Positions 1-10,201 of a stretch of DNA of 64,000 nucleotides are shown one piece after another. Each line of letters begins with the position of its first letter. Within the stretch, counting starts at the first letter, position 1. The translations under genes and the position numbers were made by a program. The DNA lies in contig NZ_QYRT01000002.1 of assembly GCF_004923255.1 (NCBI RefSeq), positions 122,058 through 186,057 of the forward strand, read 5' to 3'. The notes below the pieces were generated by a model. That model searched no databases, was not told the origin of the DNA, and was given only the letters and a program-made list of their open reading frames with translations. Source of the DNA: Subtercola vilae (GTDB taxonomy: Bacteria > Actinomycetota > Actinomycetes > Actinomycetales > Microbacteriaceae).

Positions 1-1264
1 GGGCATGGTCTCGTTCGAGTTCCATCGCGCTGGCCAGCGCCATCAGCGACGGCACGTTCGGCAGGAAGATGGAGGCGAGTTCGCCGCGGCGACGGGCGCG
101 CACGAAGCGGCCGATGGCCTGGGCGAAGTAGAGCGGGGTGGCGGCAGAGGTGGCGTAGACGCCCACCGAGAGGCGCGGAATGTCGACGCCTTCAGACACC
201 ATGCGCACGGCGACCATCCAGCGCCTGGTCGAGTTCGAGAACTCTTCGATGCGGTCGCTGGCCTCCTTCTCGTCAGAGAGCACAACGGTGACGGGCTGGC
301 CTGACAGAGTCTCGAGCAGCTCGGCGTACGCCCGCGCGGTGTAGTGGTCGGTCGCGATGACGAGGCCACCCGCATCCGGAACCGACTGCCGCACTTCGGT
401 GAGACGTCGGTCGGCGGCCTTCAGAACGGAAGGAATCCACTCGCCCTTGGGGTCGAGCGCCGTGCGCCAGGCCTGCGACGTGATGTCTTTGGTGTTGCCC
501 TCGCCGAGGCGGGCTTCCATCTCTTCACCCGCACCGTCGCGCCAGCGCATCTGCCCGGCGTAGACCATGAAGAGCACCGGGCGCACGACGCCGTCGGCCA
601 GCGCGCGGCCGTAGCCGTAGTTGTAATCGGTCTGCGAGGTGCGGATGCCATGCTCGTCGGGCAGGTAGCTTACAAACGGAATGGGCGCGGTGTCAGAGCG
701 AAACGGCGTGCCTGTGAGCGACAAGCGCCGCGTGGCGGGCGCGAAAGCTTCGCGAATGGCATCCCCCCAGCTGAGCGCGTCGCCGCCGTGGTGAACCTCG
801 TCGAGAATGACGAGCGTGCGGCCGCTCAGCGTGAGGTCGCGGTGCACTTCGGCGCGCGTGGCGACCTGTGCGTAGGTCACGACGGCGCCGTGGTAATGCC
901 GACCGTGGGTGCCGTGCGCGTTCTTGAACATGGGGTCGAGCCGGATGCCCGCCCGATGCGCCGCGTCAGCCCACTGTTTCTTCAGGTGCTCGGTGGGCGC
1001 CACGACAGTGACGCGGTCGATGGTCTTGCGGGCGAGAAGTTCGGCCGCAAGACGCAGTGCGAACGTGGTCTTGCCGGCGCCCGGCGTCGCGGCGGCGAGA
1101 AAGTCGCGCGGCTCGTGTTCGAAGTAGGCGGTGAGGGCCTCTGACTGCCAGGCACGCAGTTTTCCGGCGGTACCCCACGCTGCGCGCTCGGGAAACGACG
1201 GAGAGAGGTGCTCGGCCGCAGAGGTTCCGACAGGGTGTCCGGAGGAGAGAGGCAGAGTAGTCAC
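1..1264 (-). CDS. DEAD/DEAH-box helicase, C-terminus cut by window edge
   Basis: An SF2 helicase of the type III restriction/UvrB-like ATPase group; 421 codons are visible and the gene continues past base 1. Read from a GTG at 1264, Walker A (TPGAGKT) lies at residues 60-66, the Walker B box is DEVH at 155-158, and motif III is LTGTPFRSD. The second RecA-like lobe has motif V (VSEGVDIP) and motif VI (QAIGRFVRAR), so both lobes are present. A -10-like TAAAGT on the minus strand (1273-1278) sits 8 bases before the GTG with no ribosome binding site, suggesting a leaderless or near-leaderless transcript. The role is probably nucleic-acid unwinding in repair, but the substrate cannot be told from sequence. 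The visible reading frame has no breaks. Confidence 0.85.
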   Translation of the reverse strand, partial: MTTLPLSSGHPVGTSAAEHLSPSFPERAAWGTAGKLRAWQSEALTAYFEHEPRDFLAAATPGAGKTTFALRLAAELLARKTIDRVTVVAPTEHLKKQWADAAHRAGIRLDPMFKNAHGTHGRHYHGAVVTYAQVATRAEVHRDLTLSGRTLVILDEVHHGGDALSWGDAIREAFAPATRRLSLTGTPFRSDTAPIPFVSYLPDEHGIRTSQTDYNYGYGRALADGVVRPVLFMVYAGQMRWRDGAGEEMEARLGEGNTKDITSQAWRTALDPKGEWIPSVLKAADRRLTEVRQSVPDAGGLVIATDHYTARAYAELLETLSGQPVTVVLSDEKEASDRIEEFSNSTRRWMVAVRMVSEGVDIPRLSVGVYATSAATPLYFAQAIGRFVRARRRGELASIFLPNVPSLMALASAMELERDHA

Positions 1265-1513
1265 TGACCAAGACTTTACCCGCTCGCCGCGTGACGCGCC
1301 CAAGCCGCGCGCGCTTGCGTGTGATCAGCCGGGTCTTCGAGCTACCGGGGCGTCACCGAGGGCCACAGCCAGGTCTCACCGCCGTCGTCGAGGGCCGTTT
1401 TTCTGAACAGCATGACGACAGAACGTGCGCCAGAGACGTCGCTCGCGCCTGGCTGTCGCGGAACGCGGGCCGATCGGTTAGCGTCGGGTCACGGGCTAGG
1501 AAGCTTGATCACC

Positions 1514-1519
1514 TAGGGT
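1514..1519 (+). promoter_or_regulatory. -10 hexamer TAGGGT, leaderless start of PASTA gene
   Basis: TAGGGT is followed by six bases and then the GTG at 1526, with no Shine-Dalgarno sequence between. This is the spacing expected when transcription starts at the initiation codon. No good -35 box is visible. The rest of the 261-base gap between the helicase and this gene shows nothing else I can support. Confidence 0.4.
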
Positions 1520-1525
1520 TCAGGT

Positions 1526-1843
1526 GTGGTTACGCGGCGGGGTCCTCGAGTGGTCGTACCGGATGTCGTCGGCCTGGCGTTCGAGGATGCCCGGCTGGTC
1601 GCGTTCAGCGCGAGCGTGGCGTTGGCGCAGCCTGATGCCGATGGCCCGCCGGTGTCTGCTTTGGCGTGGAAGAAGAACCTGACGGTTGTGGGCCAAGAGC
1701 CTGCCGCGGGAGCCAGCGTGTTCGAGTGGGATTCTGTGGTCGTCTGGTTCGATGACCCCGAGCCGTCGACGTCTGAGAACGACGACGGGCAGCCGAGCAG
1801 CAGTCGTGGGCCCGGTAGGCGCACACCAGCGCGCCCATGGTGA
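1526..1843 (+). CDS. Small PASTA-domain protein
   Basis: A 105-residue protein made almost entirely of one PASTA-type domain (residues about 9-76: VVVPDVVGLAFEDARLVAF followed by a long loop and the closing VVVWF strand). PASTA domains are best known as extracellular, peptidoglycan-sensing repeats of Ser/Thr kinases and penicillin-binding proteins. Here there is a single copy without kinase, signal peptide or membrane segment, so a cytoplasmic location is more likely. The tail is acidic and then Ser/Arg-rich and low in complexity. The GTG start is chosen because a -10 box lies six bases upstream. It is unlinked to its neighbours in obvious function. The role is unknown. Confidence 0.7.
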   Translation: MVTRRGPRVVVPDVVGLAFEDARLVAFSASVALAQPDADGPPVSALAWKKNLTVVGQEPAAGASVFEWDSVVVWFDDPEPSTSENDDGQPSSSRGPGRRTPARPW

Positions 1844-1871
1844 AGACGAAGTCCAGGGTACCCACCACCCG

Positions 1872-1893
1872 TGTCGTCTGCGCCGACCAGAAT
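1872..1893 (+). promoter_or_regulatory. Possible alkA promoter, degenerate damage-type motif
   Basis: TGTCGTCT, eight bases, then CAGAAT, then six bases to the ATG at 1900. The spacing is identical to the uvrA and uvrB promoters in this window, but only five of the eight bases of TGTCRGTG match. The -10 fit is reasonable (CAGAAT); the upstream element is speculative. Confidence 0.3.
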
Positions 1894-1899
1894 GGGTGC

Positions 1900-2904
1900 A
1901 TGAGCGATACAGCGGCGTGGAGCCGCGTCGACCTGACGCTGCCGGCGCGCCAGCCGTTCGACGGCGCCGGCGTGATGCGGTTTCTGGCGGTGCACGCCGT
2001 GAAAGGGGTCGAAACCTACTCGGCGGGCACGTACCGGCGCACCCTGAGGCTCCCCCAGGGCCGCGCAGTCGTGGCCGTTCGGCTGGCAGCGCCCTCGCCG
2101 AGCGCCGAGCCAGCCGGGCCCGTGAGTCCCGCCGGCATCGAGTGCACGCTCTGGCTCGAGCACGGTGCCGACGTGGCCGAAGCCGAGGTGCGGCTCGCCG
2201 GGCTGTTCGACGTGCAGGCCGACGCTCAGGCCATCGATGGGGTGCTCGGTCGGGTGGCAGAACTTCGAGGCTCCCTTGCGGCTGCCCCGGGCATACGAGT
2301 GCCCGGCTCGGTGGATGCCCATGAAACTCTCTTTCGCACCCTCATTGGTCAGCAGGTCTCGGTCACAGCGGCGCGAACCGTGCAGGGTCGCCTCGCCGCG
2401 GCGCTCGGCGACGAGCTCACCCTCGGTGGTACGCCCAGCGTCGGTGACGAACCCAGCGTCGATGCGGGGCAGCTCGCGCCAGGGGTGTGGCGGTTCTTCC
2501 CCACGGCCGAACAGTTCGCGGCGGGCGGGGCCGCTGAACTGCGGGGGCCACCGCGTCGGGTGCAGACGATTCTCGAGGTGGCGGAGGCGTTGGCCGAGGG
2601 GCGGCTTGTCATTGACGCAAGCTCAACAGACGCGACGCTCACTCAGACCGAACTGACCGAGCGGCTCGTGGCGATGCCCGGCATCGGTCCGTGGACGGCC
2701 GGGTACGTCGCGATGCGGGTGCTCGGCGCGCCGGATGCGCTGCTCGACGGCGACCTCGCGCTCCGCGCGGGCGCGGCCGAGCTCGGGCTCCCGGGCGAAC
2801 GTCGAGAGCTCGTGCGGTTCGCCGAGCGAGTCGCCCCGTGGCGCAGCTATTTCGGCATGCACCTCTGGCGGGAGGCCGTCGCGCGCCTCGCTGCAGGCAC
2901 CTGA
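1900..2904 (+). CDS. alkA: DNA-3-methyladenine glycosylase II (AlkA family)
   Basis: A 334-residue base-excision glycosylase that removes alkylated bases such as 3-methyladenine. The N-terminal half resembles the AlkA N-domain (FLAVHAVKGVETYS). The second half is an HhH-GPD domain: FRTLIGQQVSVTAARTVQGRL, then the hairpin MPGIGPWTAGYVAMR near residue 259, and an Asp at about 285 (LLDGDLAL) in the place of the catalytic Asp238 of E. coli AlkA. No Ada-type Cys regulatory domain is fused at the N-terminus. The frame is open from 1837, but the ATG at 1900 is preferred because a -10-like CAGAAT ends six bases before it. Likely transcribed alone. Confidence 0.88.
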   Translation: MSDTAAWSRVDLTLPARQPFDGAGVMRFLAVHAVKGVETYSAGTYRRTLRLPQGRAVVAVRLAAPSPSAEPAGPVSPAGIECTLWLEHGADVAEAEVRLAGLFDVQADAQAIDGVLGRVAELRGSLAAAPGIRVPGSVDAHETLFRTLIGQQVSVTAARTVQGRLAAALGDELTLGGTPSVGDEPSVDAGQLAPGVWRFFPTAEQFAAGGAAELRGPPRRVQTILEVAEALAEGRLVIDASSTDATLTQTELTERLVAMPGIGPWTAGYVAMRVLGAPDALLDGDLALRAGAAELGLPGERRELVRFAERVAPWRSYFGMHLWREAVARLAAGT

Positions 2905-2994
2905 CCGCGGCCACGGGTGCCACGGACGCAGGGGCTGACCCCCGCGCGACCGTGAGTAGGCTGAAAGGGAAGCGATTTCGAAGGAGCGTCAGCC

Positions 2995-3792
2995 ATGACC
3001 GAATCTCACCCGTGGCGTCGATATGTCGCCCTCGGTGACTCGTTCACCGAGGGAATAGGCGACCCAGAGCCCGCGAGCCCCGGTGGACACCGCGGCTGGG
3101 CCGACCGTGTCGCCGAGGTGTTGAGCGCCCAGGCCGACGGCGACTTCGCATATGCCAACTTCGCCATTCGGGGGCGGCTCATTCGCCAGATCCTCGACGA
3201 GCAGGTCGAGCCGGCGCTCGCCCTGAAGCCCGACCTCATCACGATCTCGGCCGGCGGCAACGACGTCATCCGCCCTGGCACCGACCCCGATGTCATCGCC
3301 GCCCAGTTCGACGCCGGCATCGCCGAGCTGAAACGCGACGGCGCCACCATCGTCATGTTCACCGGAACCGACGTGGGATTCTCCCCCGTGTTCCGCGGCA
3401 TCCGCGGCAAAGTGGCCATCTACAACGAGAACATCCGCGCCATCGCCGCCCGTCACGACTGCATCGTGGCCGATCAGTGGGGGCTCTCTGCGATTCAGGA
3501 TGCCCGCATGTGGGCCCCCGACCGCCTTCACTTGAACGCGCTGGGCCACCACGAGGTCGCGCGGCTCGTGCTCGCCGCACTGAATGTGCCGAACGACCTG
3601 CAGCCGAACAAGCCCGAACCGCTTCCGGCCTCCAGCTGGCGCCAGGCCCGGAGCGAAGACCTCGTCTGGGCGCGCCAGTTCTTCGTGCCGTGGGTGCTCC
3701 GCCGCGTGCGTCACCAGTCATCGGGCGACGGCGTGTCGCCGAAGCGGCCCGACGCCATCCCGATCGGCGCGCACTCCCCCGACCTCACCTGA
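2995..3792 (+). CDS. SGNH/GDSL-family hydrolase
   Basis: A 265-residue SGNH-fold esterase/lipase-like enzyme. All four family blocks are visible: block I GDSFTEG with the nucleophilic Ser at residue 16, the Gly of block II, block III GGND (SAGGNDV), and block V DRLHLN with the catalytic Asp and His. No signal peptide is present, so it is probably cytoplasmic, as are many actinobacterial members; the substrate is unknown. The C-terminal 60 residues are basic and outside the fold (EDLVWARQFFVPWVLRR and a tail). The ATG has a good ribosome binding site (GAAGGAG), and a TAGGCT hexamer about 40 bases upstream could be its -10. It is convergent with the methyltransferase gene. Confidence 0.85.
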   Translation: MTESHPWRRYVALGDSFTEGIGDPEPASPGGHRGWADRVAEVLSAQADGDFAYANFAIRGRLIRQILDEQVEPALALKPDLITISAGGNDVIRPGTDPDVIAAQFDAGIAELKRDGATIVMFTGTDVGFSPVFRGIRGKVAIYNENIRAIAARHDCIVADQWGLSAIQDARMWAPDRLHLNALGHHEVARLVLAALNVPNDLQPNKPEPLPASSWRQARSEDLVWARQFFVPWVLRRVRHQSSGDGVSPKRPDAIPIGAHSPDLT

Positions 3793-3857
3793 CGGCGCCC
3801 GGGTCGCGGTGCGCTCGACCGGGCCCGCTTCCCGCAGCGGCAGTCGAACGCGCCAGA

Positions 3858-4670
3858 TCAGACCCGCAGTGACCAGAGCGCCACGGCGGTCGCCGACGCC
3901 ACGTTCAGCGAGTCGACCCCGTGCAGCATCGGGATCGTCACCACCGTGTCGGCGACCTCGAGCGCTGCCCTGCTCAGCCCGTCGCCTTCGGTGCCCATGA
4001 CCAGCGCGATGCGCTCGGGCGGGTCGGCCGCGAACGCGTCGAGCGTCACCGCGTCGTCGCTGAGCGCCAGCGCCGCGATCGTGAACCCCAGCCCGTGCAG
4101 AAGCGGTGCGGCTTCGCTCCATTCGGGCAGCCTGCTCCACGGCACCTGCAGCACGGTTCCCATCGAGACCCGAACGCTGCGCCGGTACAGCGGGTCGGCG
4201 CACCTCGGCGTGATGAGCACCGCGTCGGCCCCGAGCCCCGCCACCGAACGAAAGATGGCGCCGACATTGGTGTGGTCGACGATGTCTTCGAGAATCACGA
4301 CCCGTCGGGCATCCCGAACCAGCGATTCGACCGAGGGCAGCTCTGGCCGGTGCATCGAGGCCAGGGCTCCGCGGTGCAGGTTGAAGCCCGTGAGGCTCTC
4401 GAGCAGCTCAGAGCTACCGACGAAAATGGGCACGTCTGGCGCGACCAGGCTCTGGATGCCCGCCACCCACTTCGCCTCGCAGAGTACCGATCGCGGCTGA
4501 TGCCCCGCCCCGAGCGCCCGCTCGATGACTTTCGCCGACTCGGCGATGTAGAGCCCACCCTCGGGTTCGCTGACCCGCCGCAGGGCGACATCGGTCAGAC
4601 CTCGGTAGTCGGCGAGCAGGGGGCTGGCCAGAAGCGAATCGGCGAGATCGGTGAGGGGTATGACGGGCAC
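3858..4670 (-). CDS. TrmH/SpoU-family RNA 2'-O-methyltransferase
   Basis: A 270-residue SAM-dependent SPOUT methyltransferase. The C-terminal trefoil-knot domain carries the three SpoU motifs: motif 1 EDIVDHTNVGAIFRSV, motif 2 IALVMGTEGDGLS, and motif 3 IPMLHGVDSLNVASATAVALW. The N-terminal 100 residues match the substrate-binding extension of rRNA and tRNA methylases. The target nucleoside cannot be decided; 23S rRNA or tRNA Gm18-type sites are possible. The gene starts with GTG at 4670 and is divergent from the sirtuin gene across a 95-base promoter region. A GC-rich inverted repeat between it and the convergent SGNH gene may act as terminator. Confidence 0.9.
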   Translation of the reverse strand: MPVIPLTDLADSLLASPLLADYRGLTDVALRRVSEPEGGLYIAESAKVIERALGAGHQPRSVLCEAKWVAGIQSLVAPDVPIFVGSSELLESLTGFNLHRGALASMHRPELPSVESLVRDARRVVILEDIVDHTNVGAIFRSVAGLGADAVLITPRCADPLYRRSVRVSMGTVLQVPWSRLPEWSEAAPLLHGLGFTIAALALSDDAVTLDAFAADPPERIALVMGTEGDGLSRAALEVADTVVTIPMLHGVDSLNVASATAVALWSLRV

Positions 4671-4765
4671 AAAACACCACTCTGCCAGTGCGACGAAACA
4701 AAACGGAAAACTGGGCCTTCTAGACTCAATGTCAGAAGTGTCGATTGGGACTGAGGAGGTGTGCC

Positions 4766-5599
4766 GTGTCTGACAGCGTTCTCTCCCTGACGGCGATCGA
4801 CGAGGTGGCCGATATTCTTCGCGGCAAAAGCACGGTTGTGCTCACCGGTGCCGGGGTAAGCACAGACTCGGGTATCCCCGACTACCGCGGCGAAGGTGCG
4901 CCCAAACGCAACCCGATGACGTTCGACCAGTTCAGTTCGAGTGCCGACTACCGAAAGCGCTACTGGGCCGGCAGCCACCTCGGTTACAAGCTCTTTGCCG
5001 CGGCATCGCCGAACAGCGGCCATGTGACACTGGCCGAACTCGAGGCCGCCGGGGTCATCAACGGGGTCATCACGCAGAACGTCGACGGCCTGCACGTGCG
5101 CGCCGGGTCGAACCGCGTGGTCGACCTGCACGGCTCGATGGACAGGGTGCGGTGCCTGCGTTGCGGCCAGATGTTCGCCCGCGACGCCCTTGCCGAGCAG
5201 ATCGACAAAGCGAATCCGTGGATCACAGAGCCTGACGCCGTGACAGTGAACCCCGACGGAGACGCCGAGGTTCTGAACTGGGCGGAGTTCGTGGTTCCCG
5301 AGTGCTCAGTGTGCGGCGGCGTGTTGAAGCCCGACGTGGTGTTCTTCGGTGAGTTCATTCCGAAAGAGCGCTTCAGCGAGGCGAGCGACCTGGTTCGGGC
5401 ATCCGGTGCCCTGATCATTGCGGGGTCGTCGTTGGTGGTCAACTCGGGAATTCGTCTGCTCGAGCAGGCTCGGCGTCGACGCTTGCCGGTGATCATCATC
5501 AATCGGGGCATCACCAAGGGCGATTCGCGCGCAACTGTTAAGCTCGATACAGGAACATCGGAGACGCTCGCGGCCCTCGCCGCACGGCTCATCGTCTGA
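4766..5599 (+). CDS. NAD-dependent protein deacylase (Sir2 family)
   Basis: A 277-residue sirtuin that removes acyl groups from lysine using NAD+. Visible motifs are GAGVSTDSGIPDYRG (NAD binding), TQNVDGLH with the catalytic His, and a zinc ribbon of two Cys pairs (CLRCG and CSVCGG). Late motifs GSSLVVNSG and IIINRG complete the Rossmann fold. The sequence fits class II sirtuins (PDYRG, and no class III Tyr/Arg pair seen). The GTG at 4766 is chosen because GAGGAGG ends about six bases before it; the frame stays open upstream. A TAGACT hexamer at 4721-4726 may be its -10. The histidine phosphatase gene follows after 21 bases, so the two may be co-transcribed. Confidence 0.9.
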   Translation: MSDSVLSLTAIDEVADILRGKSTVVLTGAGVSTDSGIPDYRGEGAPKRNPMTFDQFSSSADYRKRYWAGSHLGYKLFAAASPNSGHVTLAELEAAGVINGVITQNVDGLHVRAGSNRVVDLHGSMDRVRCLRCGQMFARDALAEQIDKANPWITEPDAVTVNPDGDAEVLNWAEFVVPECSVCGGVLKPDVVFFGEFIPKERFSEASDLVRASGALIIAGSSLVVNSGIRLLEQARRRRLPVIIINRGITKGDSRATVKLDTGTSETLAALAARLIV

Positions 5600-5620
5600 C
5601 GTGAAGGGCCCGAACCGACC

Positions 5621-6244
5621 ATGACGTACCTCGCGCTCGTTCGGCACGGCCAGACCGACTGGAACCTTCAGAAACGCATCCAGGGCAGCACCGACATTCC
5701 GTTGAACGCCACGGGCCGCGCGCAGGCCCTCGACACCGCGAGTTTTCTTGCCGGCGGCGACTGGGATGCTGTACTCACGAGCCCGCTCGGCCGGGCCCGT
5801 GAGACGGCCCAGATCATTGCCACGTCACTCAGCCTGCCGTCACCCCAGCCCGTCGCCGGCCTCGTCGAGCGGCGTTACGGCGAGGCAGAGGGGCTCGACT
5901 TCGAAGAGCTGCACGAACGGTTTCCCGGCCAGTCGCACGTTCCCGGCCGCGAGACCCACCGCCAGGTGCGGGAGCGGGTTCACGTGGCGCTCATCGAGGC
6001 GGCAGAGGCCCGCCCGGGCCAGCAGCTCATCGTCGTCTGCCACGGCGGCGTCATCAGCTCCCTCGTACGCTACGCCACCGACGGCGGTCGCCCACGCGAA
6101 GACGAACGCATTCCGAACGGTTCGGTGCACTACTTCAGTTACATCGATGGCGTGCTGAGGCTCGACGAGTTCAACGGCGAGCCGGTGAACCAGCTAGCCC
6201 TTCGAGCAGCGCCAGAAGAGCCGTCGCTGACGCCGCCCAGCTGA
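5621..6244 (+). CDS. Histidine phosphatase (phosphoglycerate mutase-like)
   Basis: A 207-residue member of the histidine phosphatase superfamily. The phosphorylated His is in VRHGQTDWN (residues 7-14), followed by TSPLGRARETA with a second phosphate-binding Arg, the acidic ERRYGEAEG segment, and VVCHGGVI with the second catalytic His. The family spans true cofactor-dependent mutases and general phosphatases; the short length and lack of the mutase-specific insert favour a phosphatase, such as an acid or alpha-ribazole phosphatase-like enzyme. It probably shares a transcript with the sirtuin gene. Its last 74 bases overlap the convergent glycosyltransferase gene. Confidence 0.85.
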   Translation: MTYLALVRHGQTDWNLQKRIQGSTDIPLNATGRAQALDTASFLAGGDWDAVLTSPLGRARETAQIIATSLSLPSPQPVAGLVERRYGEAEGLDFEELHERFPGQSHVPGRETHRQVRERVHVALIEAAEARPGQQLIVVCHGGVISSLVRYATDGGRPREDERIPNGSVHYFSYIDGVLRLDEFNGEPVNQLALRAAPEEPSLTPPS

Positions 6245-7325
6245 ACTTCTTCGCCTGCCGCCGGGAGGCGAGCGAGCGCGAGAGCCACTCCTGCGGGTCT
6301 TCGAGGCGCCTGACGGCCGCGGCCAGCGCAGCCGGGTTCTTCGCGTCGAAGTAGAGCCCGGCGTCGGCCCCGATCTCGCGGAACACCGCGATGTCGCTCA
6401 CCACGACGGGGGTGCCGCGCCCCATCGACTCCACGAGCGGAATGCCGAAGCCCTCTTCGAGGGAGGCCGTGACGAGGGCGGTGGCGTGGTCGAGGGCGGC
6501 GAGGTACTCGGCGTCGGAGGCGCCGTCGTGGAAGATGAGCCGGGCATCCGGAGCCAGCGCCTGAAGGCGAGCCCGGTCGTCATCACGCACGGAGCTCATG
6601 AGGTGCAGCTCGTAGCCCTCGAGCAGCGGCAGGGCCCGCACGAGGGTCTCGACGTTCTTGTAGGGCATGAACGAGCCCATGTAGACAAGCGATTTGGCGC
6701 TCGAGCGCGCGACCGGGCCGCCGCTCGCGCCGGTGGGCAGGCTCTCGGCGTCGAGAACGTCGGCGGCGTTGCTCACGACGACGACGGGTTTCGAGGTGAG
6801 GTGGTGCTCGGCGACGAGCGCTTCGGTGGTGTGCGACACGGTGACAACGGCATCGGCCCGGTTCAGCAGCAGCCGCTGGGGCCACCAGGCGAGGTGGTAG
6901 AGCCGCCAGAGGGCGCGCAGCGGCCAGGCGAACTCGCGCGGCGGCGTGGGGTTCGAGTAGTAGATGAGGTCGTGCACGGTGAGGGCGAGCGGGTATTTGC
7001 GGCCGAAGGTTCCCATGGTCTGCATCGGGGTGAAGACCACGTCGGGCTTCAGCTGGTTGACCTGGCGCGCCACGAACAGCTCGAGCGGGCTCGTCGGCGA
7101 GCTCGCGAGCTGCCAGGGCAGGTCGGGCAGCAGTTCGAGCTGTCGCTCGTCGCTGATCAACATGGTGACGGGGTGCAGCTCAGCGAGAGCGGTGACGAGG
7201 CCGGCGGTGTACCGGCTGATGCCGTCGTGCCGGCCGATGCGGGTGTAGCGGCAGTCGAAGACGATCTTCAGGGGGGCGCCGTGGGTGCCTGAGCCTCTGG
7301 GGGTCGAATCTGAAGCGGCGGTCAC
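6171..7325 (-). CDS. GT4 glycosyltransferase
   Basis: A 384-residue GT-B fold glycosyltransferase of family 4. The N-terminal domain (KIVFDCRYTRIGRHDGISRY) is typical of mannosyltransferase-like members, with LTVHDLIYY and VTVSHTTEALV further in. The C-terminal donor domain has VYMGSFMPYKNVETLV and the E-x7-E motif SLEEGFGIPLVESM. The acceptor is unknown; cell-wall or exopolysaccharide sugar transfer is likely. The frame is open to 7982, but the GTG at 7325 is chosen because it forms a GTGA four-base overlap with the stop of the upstream hydrolase gene, implying translational coupling. The 3' end runs 74 bases into the convergent phosphatase gene. Confidence 0.87.
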   Translation of the reverse strand: MTAASDSTPRGSGTHGAPLKIVFDCRYTRIGRHDGISRYTAGLVTALAELHPVTMLISDERQLELLPDLPWQLASSPTSPLELFVARQVNQLKPDVVFTPMQTMGTFGRKYPLALTVHDLIYYSNPTPPREFAWPLRALWRLYHLAWWPQRLLLNRADAVVTVSHTTEALVAEHHLTSKPVVVVSNAADVLDAESLPTGASGGPVARSSAKSLVYMGSFMPYKNVETLVRALPLLEGYELHLMSSVRDDDRARLQALAPDARLIFHDGASDAEYLAALDHATALVTASLEEGFGIPLVESMGRGTPVVVSDIAVFREIGADAGLYFDAKNPAALAAAVRRLEDPQEWLSRSLASRRQAKKFSWAASATALLALLEGLAGSPARR

Positions 7326-8281
7326 CGGAGTGCCTCCTGCTTCTTCAGAAACGCTTCGATGGCGGCGGCGGCCTCGGCCGGCCGCTCGTAGTGCACGAGG
7401 TGACCCACGCCCGGAAGCACCACGAGTTCGGCGTTCGGCAGCAGCGTCACGAGGCGCTCCTGGGCGGCCACGGGTGTGATGTCGTCGCGGTCGGCGGCCA
7501 CGAGCAGGGTGGGCAGGGTGTTCTTCTTCGCGTACTCGGACACGTCGTTGCTCACGGAGGCCTCGAACGCCTCGAGCACCACATCGCGGTTCGAGAATGC
7601 GCCGAAGAACTGGTCGTGCTGGCTGTGGATCCAGCGGCGAAGGCCCTTGTCTCTCGTCTTCGCCATGGTCACGCTCATAATGCGGGTCACCGCACCGAGC
7701 CGCAGCCACGCGAAACCGGGTTTCGTCGGCAGCCACGCGCCCATCTTGTAGTAGAACACCGCCAGCCGGGTCAGGATGCCCCGGGGGCCCGACAGCGCAG
7801 GCGCGGCTATCGGGTTCACGAGTACGACCGCGTCGGGCGAGAGCCCCTTCGCCGCCGCCGCCGACACGATGATCGAACCGAACGAATGGCCGAGGATCAC
7901 GAGATGGCCGGCGGGCTTCTGTGCCGGGGGCTCTGCCTCCCCCGCACGCTCGGTGAGCGTCGTCACCAGCTCGGTCAGCCACGCTGAGTAGCCGTCGATG
8001 TCATGCGCCACCCCGAGCGGCGTCGAGATGCCGAAGCCCGGCAGATCGGGCAGCACCACGCGGTAGCCGGGCAGCTGCGCCACGATGGGCTCGAGCCCGT
8101 GGTGGTCACCCCGAAAACCGTGCACCATGACGATGGTGGTGTGGGCGTCGGCGGGGCCGTAGATCCAGAGCGCGGTGGTGCCGCCGGCGACCTCGATGCT
8201 CCGCTGGGTGAGCGGAATCAGAGCGAGCTGGGCGGCGTAGGGCGAGGGGGGAAGCATCGCGGTCAAGTTTAGGTCGAACAT
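7322..8281 (-). CDS. Alpha/beta hydrolase
   Basis: An alpha/beta hydrolase of about 319 residues. It shows the oxyanion segment MVHGFRGDHHG, the DLPGFG strand, the nucleophile elbow GHSFGS, a late Asp in VAADRDDITP, and the His in LPGVGHLVHYERP, a complete catalytic triad. The substrate is unknown. The start is uncertain: ATG at 8281 or ATG at 8257 (MLPPSPYAAQ), neither with a good ribosome binding site; the longer open frame to 8557 overlaps treS antisense and is rejected. The stop codon overlaps the GTG of the glycosyltransferase gene, so the two form an operon divergent from treS. Confidence 0.82.
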   Translation of the reverse strand: MFDLNLTAMLPPSPYAAQLALIPLTQRSIEVAGGTTALWIYGPADAHTTIVMVHGFRGDHHGLEPIVAQLPGYRVVLPDLPGFGISTPLGVAHDIDGYSAWLTELVTTLTERAGEAEPPAQKPAGHLVILGHSFGSIIVSAAAAKGLSPDAVVLVNPIAAPALSGPRGILTRLAVFYYKMGAWLPTKPGFAWLRLGAVTRIMSVTMAKTRDKGLRRWIHSQHDQFFGAFSNRDVVLEAFEASVSNDVSEYAKKNTLPTLLVAADRDDITPVAAQERLVTLLPNAELVVLPGVGHLVHYERPAEAAAAIEAFLKKQEALR

Positions 8282-8395
8282 CCGGAAGCCTGCTGGTACT
8301 GACCCGTCGTGTTTCACAACTGAACTCACGGGTGGCTGCACTAGCGTAGAAAGCGGGTCTCGTCGGCCCTCATCCCGCCACCAGGAAGGCCTCCC

Positions 8396-10114
<1,719 letters not shown>

Positions 10115-10172
10115 GGTCTGCAGGGCTCGTGCGGGTCTCATGCGGCCCCTGTGCGCGCGGGCTCCGAGCCGG

Positions 10173-10194
10173 CGTCAGAGGTTCGCCGTAGAGT
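10173..10194 (+). promoter_or_regulatory. Exonuclease promoter, near-match to PafBC-type motif
   Basis: CGTCAGAG, eight bases, then TAGAGT at 10189-10194, then seven bases to the GTG at 10202. Six of eight bases match TGTCRGTG, with exact N8 spacing and a -10 of the TANNNT form. The -10 is convincing. The upstream element is suggestive only, being two mismatches from consensus. Confidence 0.45.
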
Positions 10195-10201
10195 TTGCTG
10201 T

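Noticed and set aside
7326..7982. Upstream extension of the glycosyltransferase frame
   Set aside because: It is an Arg-rich shadow frame inside the hydrolase gene; the GTG at 7325 overlapping the hydrolase stop is the natural start.
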